Assembly: GCF_026341125.1 (NCBI RefSeq)
Contig: NZ_JAPEOR010000001.1
Span: forward strand, 62,001-126,000
DNA: 64,000 bases
Reading direction: 5' to 3'
Source of the DNA: Streptomyces sp. NBC_01142
GTDB taxonomy: Bacteria; Actinomycetota; Actinomycetes; Streptomycetales; Streptomycetaceae
Each line of letters opens with the position of its first letter. Position 1 is the first letter of the stretch. This document shows positions 1-6,304 of the stretch, piece after piece. Position numbers and translations under genes: made by a program. A model generated the notes under the pieces. It saw only the letters and a program-made list of their open reading frames with translations. It was not told the origin of the DNA and did not search any database.

Positions 1-565
1 GGTCGGGCAGACCCTCGGCGACGAGCTGCTCGCGGTGCGCGCGGGCCGGCCGGAACTGCCGCAGCTCGGCGGCCACGTGTGCGGGCATGTACCGGCGCGG
101 GCCGGTGCCGACTCCCGACGTGAGCGCGGCGAGACGTTTCTGCCCAGCCTGGTTGATCTCGGCCCGGTACTGCGCGGGCGCAGCGTGCCCGCGGGCGACC
201 GAGGCACGGGTGCCGAGCAGTTCCTCGCGCCACGCGGCGGGGTTGTCCGGGTCGGCGGCCGGCACGGGGTCGGTGTGGCGGGCCATGACCTCGGCGCGGT
301 GCGGCCCCCATGCGGCGAGCAGGTCGTGCGGCTCGATCGGCCGGTACTGCGAGCTCTTGTTCCCGCCCTGCTGCTCGTAGTAGCGGCGGGTTGCGCGGGC
401 GGCGTCCCATCCTGTGGCGGGCATGGTCGCGGGCACGTCGGCGACGGCGGCGGTCCACTCCGAGATGGTGCGGGCGGACTGCTGCGGGTCGGCGAGGGCG
501 CGGCGCACGCGGCTGTCGAGGGTTCCGGCGAAGGCGAGCAGGGCGGCGATCTGTTCGGGCGTCAT
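1..565 (-). CDS. Hypothetical protein of a mobile element, 3' end outside the window
   Basis: The frame is open from an ATG at 565 leftward to the window edge, giving about 188 residues without a stop. The protein starts MTPEQIAALLAFAGTLDSRV and includes a GGNKSSQYRPIEPHDLLAAW stretch. I see no signal peptide or membrane segment. Its ATG overlaps the stop of the upstream helix-turn-helix gene in an ATGA, so the two are translationally coupled and belong to one leftward operon. I do not recognise the family. Position next to a replication or regulatory helix-turn-helix gene suggests a helper gene of an integrative element, but that is inference from context only. Confidence 0.6.
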   Translation of the reverse strand, partial: MTPEQIAALLAFAGTLDSRVRRALADPQQSARTISEWTAAVADVPATMPATGWDAARATRRYYEQQGGNKSSQYRPIEPHDLLAAWGPHRAEVMARHTDPVPAADPDNPAAWREELLGTRASVARGHAAPAQYRAEINQAGQKRLAALTSGVGTGPRRYMPAHVAAELRQFRPARAHREQLVAEGLPD

Positions 566-1386
566 GTGCGGCTCTCCTTTTGGGCGAGCAGGGCGAGGCC
601 GGCGGCGAGGTTGTCGGCGTAGCTCGCGGTCGAGGCGGGCGCCCGAGGCGGCGCGCTCGGCGCCGGCCGGTCGAGGTCGCTCCAGACCTTGAGCCAGTAG
701 CGGGCACTCTTCGGTGCCTCGCCCGGATTGGTGCGGCGGGCGGCGAGGTCGACCAGGGCCTCGACGCCGTGCGCCTGTACGAGCCGGTAGACGTCGCGCT
801 GCTCGCCGAGACCGAGCGACCACCGGACGGTGATCGAGGCGGAGACGAGAGCGGCGTCGAGCGGACGCAGTTCGGGAATCAGCGCTGCCGCGGTGTTCGT
901 CGCGCGCGGCTGCTGCTGTTCTTTGTCTTGTAGAGAGCTTCTTTTGTTCTGGGGGCCGGTGAGCGGCCCCCCGGGGGCCGGTAGTCGGCCCTCCCCCGGG
1001 CCGGTAGCCGGTCCCCCCGGGGCGGATGTCCGGCCCTCCCCGGGGCCGCTCACCGGCCCCCCGGGGGCCGATCTCCGGTCCGGGCCGGTAGTCGGCCCGG
1101 ACCGCTCACCGGCCCTCCTCGCGTCGAGCAGCGGGAAGCGGTAAACCGTTTCGCCGCCGGGCCCGAGCCTGCCCTCGACGACGGCGAGCTCACCCGAGAC
1201 AAGCAGGGTGTCGACGGCGTCGCGGACGGTGGACCGGGCGGCGCGGGTGCGCCGGATGAGCAAGGCGGTACCGGCGTAGGCGACGCCGTCGGCGTCGGCC
1301 CGGTCAGCAATCGCGAGCAGCACCAGACGAGCGGCGCCTCGGCTGTCGGACTGGGACCAAACCCAATCCGTCGCGGCGAGGCTCAA
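562..1386 (-). CDS. Helix-turn-helix protein with repeated Gly/Pro linker
   Basis: A 274-residue protein starting at a TTG (1386) six bases after an AAGGAGA ribosome binding site. Residues 1-90 look like a winged helix-turn-helix (ARLVLLAIADRADADGVAYA, then TALLIRRTRAARSTVRDAVD), the type seen in phage and plasmid replication or regulatory proteins. Residues about 97-140 are a low-complexity linker of three near-repeats built on APGGPxTGPGEGR. The C-terminal half contains RYWLKVWSDLDRP near residue 225. It overlaps the upstream small gene by 83 bases and the downstream gene by ATGA. I infer a regulator or replication accessory protein of the element; the exact role is not readable. Confidence 0.7.
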   Translation of the reverse strand: MSLAATDWVWSQSDSRGAARLVLLAIADRADADGVAYAGTALLIRRTRAARSTVRDAVDTLLVSGELAVVEGRLGPGGETVYRFPLLDARRAGERSGPTTGPDRRSAPGGPVSGPGEGRTSAPGGPATGPGEGRLPAPGGPLTGPQNKRSSLQDKEQQQPRATNTAAALIPELRPLDAALVSASITVRWSLGLGEQRDVYRLVQAHGVEALVDLAARRTNPGEAPKSARYWLKVWSDLDRPAPSAPPRAPASTASYADNLAAGLALLAQKESRT

Positions 1387-1546
1387 CGGAACGTCTCCTT
1401 ACGGGGATCGGCGAGCCCGGAGGTTCGGGCAGGCCGGCGAGTGCTGCGGGTGTGTGAGCAGGGCACCGGTTGCCGACGATGTAGCGGCGGGCGCCGACCG
1501 CTCGGCAGTGGGCGCGGGCGGCGCCGCTCCAGTGCTCGCAGATCAC
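1304..1546 (-). CDS. Small cysteine-containing mobile-element protein
   Basis: An 80-residue frame beginning MICEHWSGAARAHCRAVGAR and running on to NRCPAHTPAALAG. The spaced cysteines and histidines (C3, H5, H13, C14, C28, H31) resemble the small zinc-ribbon-like proteins common in actinobacterial integrative elements. Its ATG overlaps the stop of the upstream gene in an ATGA at 1543-1546. The last 28 residues or so overlap the next gene and are arginine-rich and probably not conserved. No catalytic function is suggested. Confidence 0.55.
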   Translation of the reverse strand: MICEHWSGAARAHCRAVGARRYIVGNRCPAHTPAALAGLPEPPGSPIPVRRRSVEPRRDGLGLVPVRQPRRRSSGAARDC

Positions 1547-1833
1547 GCGGCAGATTCAGCGGCGCCGACGTACCGGGCATAGACGCGGTACTCGGTGCGG
1601 TCTCCCTCGGTGACGGTCCGGGCGACCGCCTCGAACGTGCCGGCCGGGGAGTACGCGGGCAGTCGCGCCTCGCGGATCGCCCGCGCGGCCGACGCCGCAC
1701 TGTCGAGGGAAGCGGGGCGCCGGATGACCCCCCACACCTCCGGGTGCGTTCGCAGGTCCGCAGCGATCCGCGCGTGCTTCGTGTTGCGCTGCGCGGGCGG
1801 CGGCCCCAGGTACTCAACTGCACTTGCACTCAT
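1543..1833 (-). CDS. Hypothetical mobile-element protein
   Basis: A 96-residue protein (MSASAVEYLGPPPAQRNTKH). I chose the ATG at 1833 because an AGGGG lies six bases upstream; an in-frame TTG two codons earlier is the alternative. The body has HARIAADLRTHPEVWGVIRR and a C-terminal segment that could form a small beta-rich fold. It is the first gene of the leftward operon that continues through 1304-1546 and 562-1386. I do not recognise a named family. Confidence 0.6.
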   Translation of the reverse strand: MSASAVEYLGPPPAQRNTKHARIAADLRTHPEVWGVIRRPASLDSAASAARAIREARLPAYSPAGTFEAVARTVTEGDRTEYRVYARYVGAAESAA

Positions 1834-2039
1834 GTTCAACCCCTGTCAGCAGACGTGAACAACCCTGATCACAGCACGGTAAAACCGGCAGGTGGACTGT
1901 TCACGTTCATGAACAATCACGACCCTAGGAGGAGAGAAACGGCACGTCAACGGGATTGGGGGTTGTGCTCTGGGGCATGCTGGCTGATTAGATGGCCCTA
2001 AGCTGTTCTTGTTACGAAACATGAGTGGGGGTGGGGAAC
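1834..2039. promoter_or_regulatory. Divergent promoter and operator region
   Basis: This 206-base gap separates the leftward operon from the rightward repressor-like gene. It holds TGTTCA (1898-1903), a 6-base spacer, and TGAACA (1910-1915), with the palindrome TTCATGAA inside. Further GTTCA or TGAAC half sites lie near 1835 and 1855. Such repeats between divergent genes of an element are typical repressor operators. Binding by the adjacent gene product at 2040 is inference. Confidence 0.5.
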
Positions 2040-2444
2040 GTGAGTAACCCGACCGAGCCCGAGCTCGGCACACCGTTCGCGGATCTAGTGCGCAGGGGGC
2101 GCCGCGGGCGCCCGTACCGGGCCTATGCCGCCCTCGCCGTCGACCCCGTAACCGGGTACACGCCGTCGTACACGCTCGTGCACAAGATCGAGGACGGCGA
2201 CCCCGTGAAGATTTCGCCCGCGCTGGTTCGTGGCCTCGCGGTCGCGGCCGAGGTGCCCGTGCGCGACTTGCAGATCGCTGCCGCCGCTGAGTACATCGGG
2301 CTCGTCACGACGCGCATACCGGCCGAGGGCGACCCCTCCGGGGGCGCTGCCACCGTCGCGCACGCCCCTGGCTTGTCGCCGGACGACATGCCGCTCGTGC
2401 ATGAACTGCTGAACAGGCTTCGCGGTACGTCCGGGACGAACTAG
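2040..2444 (+). CDS. Repressor-like DNA-binding protein of the element
   Basis: A 134-residue protein starting at GTG 2040 (MSNPTEPELGTPFADLVRRG); a GGTGGGGA stretch just upstream fits a ribosome binding site. An earlier in-frame GTG at 2025 is less likely. Residues 10-85 look like a diverged XRE-type helix-turn-helix: YRAYAALAVDPVTGYTPSYT, VHKIEDGDPVKISPALVRGL and AAEVPVRDLQ. The gene faces away from the leftward operon across an operator-rich gap, as an element maintenance repressor would. It converges on the LuxR gene with a 4-base overlap. Confidence 0.6.
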   Translation: MSNPTEPELGTPFADLVRRGRRGRPYRAYAALAVDPVTGYTPSYTLVHKIEDGDPVKISPALVRGLAVAAEVPVRDLQIAAAAEYIGLVTTRIPAEGDPSGGAATVAHAPGLSPDDMPLVHELLNRLRGTSGTN

Positions 2445-3412
2445 CCCTGATCGACTGACTGCTCGGCCACACCCTCGGGGCCCGCCCACCATGCGACGAG
2501 CTGATAGACGGTGGCCACTCCGAGCCGCGTCCGAAGATCGCTCAATGCAGAATTGACCGTCTTCGCGCTGTAGCCGAGGATCTTCGCAATCTGCTGCTGA
2601 TCCTTCCCCGCGCAAAGCTCACGCAGGATTGTGCGCTGTAGGGGAGTCGTCACGGCGGGGCGTGGCTGCGCAGCGGGTTCCTCGCTGTGCCAGTCGAGCC
2701 CGAGCTGCCACTCGACTTCGAACGCCGCGGCCAAGAACCCACACACCGCCCGGTCCCTCACGAGGTAGGCGCCTTCGAAGCTCGGGCGCCCGTCGGCGTG
2801 GTCCTCGATGATCGCAAATTCTCGGTCGATCAGGATCAGCCGCATGAAGGCGCGGGGAAGCGTACGGAACGCCGCGCCGAGCGGCGTCAGCTCGTTGACG
2901 CGATCGACCGCCGCGGGGTTCGAGCGGCTGCTCGCGTTGTAGATGGTGCGAACCGCGACGCCTCGCTCGACTGCGGCTCGATCCCTGTCTGTCGACAGCT
3001 TGATCACTCGCTTGGGCCGGGGTCCGGGCTGAGCGGACAGCAGCTCATGCCGGGAGGACTGAACGGCGAGGGAGATCGCGGCGTTCACGGCGTCCTTGCC
3101 CTCAATCCACTGGGCGATACCGTCACCGCCCCGGGCGTGCCGGCATGTTCGCAACTGCTCGACCAGCACGGGGATTTCTGCAAGCTGCCGTGCGGTCTCT
3201 TCGAGCTGATGCTGCACGGTCTCGCGCAGGCGCGTCTCGATCTCGCTGAATGGGACCGCGACAAACCCGCTTGGCTGGAAAGGATCTTGCAGGATGAGGC
3301 CGGAGGTGAGGAGCCGTTCGGCGGTCGGCCCAGCGTCATCGTCGATCTGACCCCCTTCGGCGATCTGCCCATACACGCGCATTTCGGCGTCGGTCAGCCT
3401 TGACGTCCCCAC
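2441..3412 (-). CDS. LuxR-type helix-turn-helix regulator (TrmB-like N-terminus)
   Basis: A 323-residue regulator starting at GTG 3412 behind GGGGGA. The N-terminus (LTDAEMRVYGQIAEGGQI) resembles the TrmB-like winged helix found in a group of actinobacterial LuxR proteins. The middle, about residues 60-240, has no recognisable ligand domain. The C-terminus (residues about 260-315) is a LuxR helix-turn-helix: TPLQRTILRELCAGKDQQQI, AKILGYSAKTVNSALSDLRT and RLGVATVYQLV. It is divergent from the small secreted-peptide gene at 3565, with a TGTTCGA/TCGAACA inverted repeat between them. Regulation of that peptide gene, and possibly sensing of it, is my inference. Confidence 0.8.
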   Translation of the reverse strand: MGTSRLTDAEMRVYGQIAEGGQIDDDAGPTAERLLTSGLILQDPFQPSGFVAVPFSEIETRLRETVQHQLEETARQLAEIPVLVEQLRTCRHARGGDGIAQWIEGKDAVNAAISLAVQSSRHELLSAQPGPRPKRVIKLSTDRDRAAVERGVAVRTIYNASSRSNPAAVDRVNELTPLGAAFRTLPRAFMRLILIDREFAIIEDHADGRPSFEGAYLVRDRAVCGFLAAAFEVEWQLGLDWHSEEPAAQPRPAVTTPLQRTILRELCAGKDQQQIAKILGYSAKTVNSALSDLRTRLGVATVYQLVAWWAGPEGVAEQSVDQG

Positions 3413-3465
3413 ACTGTCCCCCGGTTCGGATCTTGGAAGTTCCTACCTTTGACCTGGTAAAAGCT

Positions 3466-3486
3466 TGTTCGATCCTCGTTCGAACA
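3466..3486. promoter_or_regulatory. Inverted repeat between regulator and peptide gene
   Basis: TGTTCGA (3466-3472) and TCGAACA (3480-3486) are perfect 7-base arms around a 7-base spacer. The site lies 54 bases from the LuxR start and 79 bases before the peptide start, well placed to control both. The regulator that binds it is not known from sequence. Confidence 0.5.
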
Positions 3487-3564
3487 GGCAGCGTATCCCT
3501 TAGGGGAACCATGCCGCCGGTGTATCTAAGTGGCATACCCAACACCTGGGGAGGGAACTCGCAA

Positions 3565-3750
3565 ATGATCATGAAGTGGATTGGGTGCGGCGCTGCTGTC
3601 GCCCTGCTCGCCGCCGCGGCCGTTGTGGGCGCGGGCGCAGTTTCGGGACAGGGCGACGCAGTTCGAGCCGATAGTTCTTGGAACGTCGCCCCCGTGCCGG
3701 TGGAGCCGACGCCGGCCGAGGCCGCACCGCTCGACAGCTCTTGGGACTAG
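3565..3750 (+). CDS. Small secreted peptide precursor with paired DSSW motifs
   Basis: A 61-residue product starting MIMKWIGCGAAVALLAAAAV behind a GGGAGG ribosome binding site. Residues 1-28 form a classical signal peptide with a positive start and a long hydrophobic core. The predicted exported part is short, acidic and proline-rich, and carries DSSWN near its start and DSSWD as its last five residues. A conserved tryptophan motif repeated at both ends of a tiny secreted peptide suggests a signal or recognition epitope. It sits alone, divergent from a LuxR-type regulator. I know no characterised homologue; a pheromone role is inference. Confidence 0.65.
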   Translation: MIMKWIGCGAAVALLAAAAVVGAGAVSGQGDAVRADSSWNVAPVPVEPTPAEAAPLDSSWD

Positions 3751-3846
3751 GTAGCGCTCGGTACGACGGGCTCGACGAAGGACGAACAGCGCACGCAGAT
3801 AAGCATGGGGAGCGCTCGCACGAGGGCGCGACCGCGGGGGGCGGTA

Positions 3847-4047
3847 ATGATCTCGGTAATTCGGACTCGGCTCGACGATGGTGTGTGGGCCGTCGGCACC
3901 TCGCACGACGGGACTACGTACGTCGCGCTGGATGAACGGCACGTCACACCGGCCGGCGCGAACGCGCTCGAACGGGTGCTTAACGATCTTCGCGAGAGCG
4001 GGATCGGAGCGCCCGGGGTTGCGGGCGACGCCCCCCGGGCTGCATGA
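3847..4047 (+). CDS. Small hypothetical protein near the att site
   Basis: A 66-residue protein beginning MISVIRTRLDDGVWAVGTSH at ATG 3847, behind a GGGGGG stretch. It has a beta-rich start (GVWAVGTSHDGTTYVALDER) and a helix (GANALERVLNDLRESGIGA). I see no signal peptide. It is the last gene before the right att copy and is followed by a strong hairpin. Function unknown. Confidence 0.5.
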   Translation: MISVIRTRLDDGVWAVGTSHDGTTYVALDERHVTPAGANALERVLNDLRESGIGAPGVAGDAPRAA

Positions 4048-4051
4048 CTGA

Positions 4052-4081
4052 GGGGCCGCGCGGCGCGAGCTGCGCGGCCCC
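4052..4081 (+). terminator. Hairpin terminator after the small gene
   Basis: GGGGCCGCGC (4052-4061) and GCGCGGCCCC (4072-4081) form a 10-bp GC stem followed by CTT. It lies just after the stop of the 3847-4047 gene. Confidence 0.6.
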
Positions 4082-4158
4082 CTTCTGCATGTCAGGGTCC
4101 CGGTGTAGCGTAGGGCTTCACGGAGCACCGTTTATGCAGGTCAGGGCCCCATTTTTGA

Positions 4159-4202
4159 GTGCCCACCGCGTGCCCAATGCGTGCCCATCGCGTGCCCGAA
4201 CT
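4159..4202. repeat. Four tandem 11-bp repeats beside the att site
   Basis: Three GTGCCCANNGC units and one diverged copy (4159-4169, 4170-4180, 4181-4191, 4192-4202) run head to tail. They lie 116 bases before the att core. Short direct repeats beside an att core can be integrase arm sites; this is inference because no integrase is visible in the window. Confidence 0.5.
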
Positions 4203-4317
4203 GCTCTGAACCGGTTGTCACGGGTTGGCACGGGGAAGCGCCGTAACATGGCGCTGACCTGCGGAAACCGCCCCACGATGGCACCCCGTGAACGTATCCG
4301 ACAGGAAGCGTCTGGGG

Positions 4318-4360
4318 CTCGTAATGCGTAGGTCTCGGGTTCGAATCCCGAAGGCGGCTC
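4318..4360 (+). other. att site: tRNA-Thr(CGT) 3' half, copy 1
   Basis: These 43 bases are identical to 17764-17806. They read as the anticodon loop CTCGTAA (anticodon CGT), variable region, T-arm with GGTTCGAATCCC, and acceptor end AAGGCGGCTC. The matching 5' half of a tRNA-Thr is not present upstream, so this is not a functional tRNA gene but the duplicated 3' part that tyrosine-integrase elements leave. Both copies point the same way, consistent with an intact tRNA-Thr to the left of the window. Confidence 0.8.
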
Positions 4361-4675
4361 ATAAAAGCCCAGGTCAGCGATCCAGCGCACCTTCGGTGCG
4401 CGCCGGGGGCGTGGTAAATGCCGTGGCGTGCGCCGGAGGTGCTTCTGTCTGCCCTGACGTGGGCTGATGCCGGTCCGGGATGCTGGAGCGGTTCGTTCCG
4501 GCCGAAACCGATGCCTCTGTGATGCCGGTGAGCTCGCAGGTCAGCGTGGTGCTGGGGACCGTCCACGGGAACCGTGGAGTGTTGCTGCGAAGCACGTGCG
4601 TCAGAATTCCTGATCCACCCTGGTCCTCCCGGAACGGCGTACGACGGGTCCGTCCGCCAGGGAGGGAGCAAGGCC
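4361..4675. other. Non-coding stretch upstream of the IS110 transposase
   Basis: No convincing gene is seen in these 315 bases. The right part probably belongs to the left end of the IS110-type element. In this family the non-coding end next to the transposase encodes a structured bridge RNA. I could not fix the element boundary because IS110 elements lack clear terminal repeats. Confidence 0.4.
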
Positions 4676-5920
4676 GTGGACGTACTGCACGAACGCTGCG
4701 CCGGCCTCGACATCAGCAAGAAGGACGCCAAGGTCTGCGTCCGCACCCCGAGTACGAAGCGGCGGGGGTCCTTCACGACCGAGACCACGACGTGGGGATC
4801 AACGACGAACGCGGTCCTGGATCTGCGGGACCATCTGCTCGCCGCACAGGTGACGCTGGTAGTGATCGAGGCGACCAGTGACTACTGGAAGCCCTTCTAC
4901 TACGTGCTGACCGAGGGCCTGGACGTGGTCCTGGTCAACGCGCGGCAGGTCAAGAACCTACCCGGCCGCAAGACGGACGTCTCGGACGCGGCCTGGCTGG
5001 CCCAGCTCGGCGCCCACGGCCTGGTCAGGCCCTCCTTCGTGCCGCCCGAGCCGGTCCGCGAACTGCGCGACCTGACCCGGGCCCGGACCACCGCCACCCG
5101 TGAACGCGGCCGTGTGGTCCAGCGGCTGGAGAAACTCCTGGAGGACACCGGCATCAAACTCTCCGCGGTCGCCTCCGACATCATGGGCGTCTCCGGCCGG
5201 GCCATGCTCGAAGCCCTCATCCGCGGCGAAGCCGACCCGCGGGTCCTCGCGGACCTGGCCAAACGCAAGCTCCGCAACAAGATCCCCGAACTCACCGAGG
5301 CCCTGACCGGACGGTTCCGCGAGCACCACGCGTTCCTGGCCCGACTGTATCTGGATCAGTACGACCAGCTCACCACGATGATCGACCAGCTCACCGGACG
5401 CATCGAGGAGGCGATGGCCCCCTTTCGTGGCGCCCTCGACCTCCTCGACACCATCCCCGGCATCAACCAGGCCACCGCCGAAGTGATCATCGCGGAGACC
5501 GGCGGGGACATGACCCGGTTCGCCTCCGCCAAACACCTCGCGTCCTGGGCCGGGGTCTGCCCCGGCCACCACGAGTCCGCCGGCCGTACCAAGAACACGA
5601 AGGTCCGGCCCGGCAACCCCTATCTCAAAGGCGCCCTCGGCCTCGCGGCATTCGGCGCTGTGAGAACCAAGGACACCTACCTGCAGGCCCGTTACAAGCG
5701 GCTGACCGCCCGCCGCGGCCCGCTCCGGGCACTGGTCGCCGTCGAGCACTCGATCATCACCGCGATCTGGCACATGCTCACCGACAACGTCGCCTACCAG
5801 GAACTCGGCGGCACCTACTTCACCCAACGCGACCCCGAACGCGCCACCCGCCGAGCCATCACCCAGCTCAACCAGCTCGGCTACACCGTCACCCTCAACC
5901 CGAGGGAGAACGCAGCCTGA
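4676..5920 (+). CDS. IS110-family transposase
   Basis: A 414-residue transposase starting at GTG 4676 behind GGAGGGA. The N-terminal RuvC-like DEDD domain shows GLDISKKDAKV (first D), VVIEATSDYW (E) and KTDVSDAAWLAQ (DD). A coiled middle region follows (RERGRVVQRLEKLLEDTG). The C-terminal transposase_20 part has LLDTIPGINQATAEVIIAET and SWAGVCPGHHESAGRTKNTK with the serine region expected of the family. The length is normal and the frame is intact, so it may be active. It sits directly inside the island next to the att copy. The family inserts without target duplication using a bridge RNA. Confidence 0.93.
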   Translation: MDVLHERCAGLDISKKDAKVCVRTPSTKRRGSFTTETTTWGSTTNAVLDLRDHLLAAQVTLVVIEATSDYWKPFYYVLTEGLDVVLVNARQVKNLPGRKTDVSDAAWLAQLGAHGLVRPSFVPPEPVRELRDLTRARTTATRERGRVVQRLEKLLEDTGIKLSAVASDIMGVSGRAMLEALIRGEADPRVLADLAKRKLRNKIPELTEALTGRFREHHAFLARLYLDQYDQLTTMIDQLTGRIEEAMAPFRGALDLLDTIPGINQATAEVIIAETGGDMTRFASAKHLASWAGVCPGHHESAGRTKNTKVRPGNPYLKGALGLAAFGAVRTKDTYLQARYKRLTARRGPLRALVAVEHSIITAIWHMLTDNVAYQELGGTYFTQRDPERATRRAITQLNQLGYTVTLNPRENAA

Positions 5921-6019
5921 CCGACAGCCCCGAACACCCGGCAGCCCTCCACGGCCACCGGGCACCCAGTCCTGCCCACACCCACCCTGACCTGCTGCTA
6001 TTTACGCGTCAGAGGCTCC

Positions 6020-6053
6020 AAGGCCCTTCGTGAGAGATCACGGAGGGCCTTTT
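6020..6053 (+). terminator. Hairpin terminator
   Basis: AAGGCCCT (6020-6027) pairs with AGGGCCTT (6044-6051), with an inner CGTGA/TCACG stem and a GAGA loop, followed by TTTT. It is a good intrinsic terminator between the IS110 element and the region holding an IS1380 scrap. Confidence 0.65.
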
Positions 6054-6149
6054 GTGTGCCTGATGGGAACACTCTGGGAACATTAGATGCGATGTCTATT
6101 CGTTTATGTGCCGTTTCGCTCTGAGTGGCACGTTTGCGCTGGCTGATGA

Positions 6150-6278
6150 TCTGGGTTTCGCGAGGCCGAAGCCGACGCAGCGCAGCGGTGAAGGCGCCGT
6201 TAAGCCCGGTGGCATCGGCGAGATCTGTCAGCAACGGCCGCCCGGCGCGCACAACGGGCAGTCGGGACTCGAGGGCCT
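6150..6278 (-). pseudogene. Remnant of an IS1380-type transposase N-terminus
   Basis: Read leftward, the frame gives SRLPVVRAGRPLLTDLADAT followed by GLNGAFTAALRRLRPRE. This matches my memory of the N-terminal part of Streptomyces IS1380 transposases. It then runs into unrelated sequence, and the rest of the roughly 460-residue enzyme is missing, so it is a scar. A TGA precedes the readable part. Confidence 0.5.
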
Positions 6279-6304
6279 CACCTCACCTCACCCGGGAGGC
6301 GACC

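Noticed and set aside
4318..4360. A tRNA-Thr gene
   Set aside because: Only the 3' half is present here and at 17764-17806; acceptor 5' strand, D-arm and the 5' half of the anticodon stem are missing.
4118..4390. A minus-strand protein with PPSGFEPETYALR
   Set aside because: That peptide is the chance translation of the tRNA 3' half and is a well-known annotation artefact.
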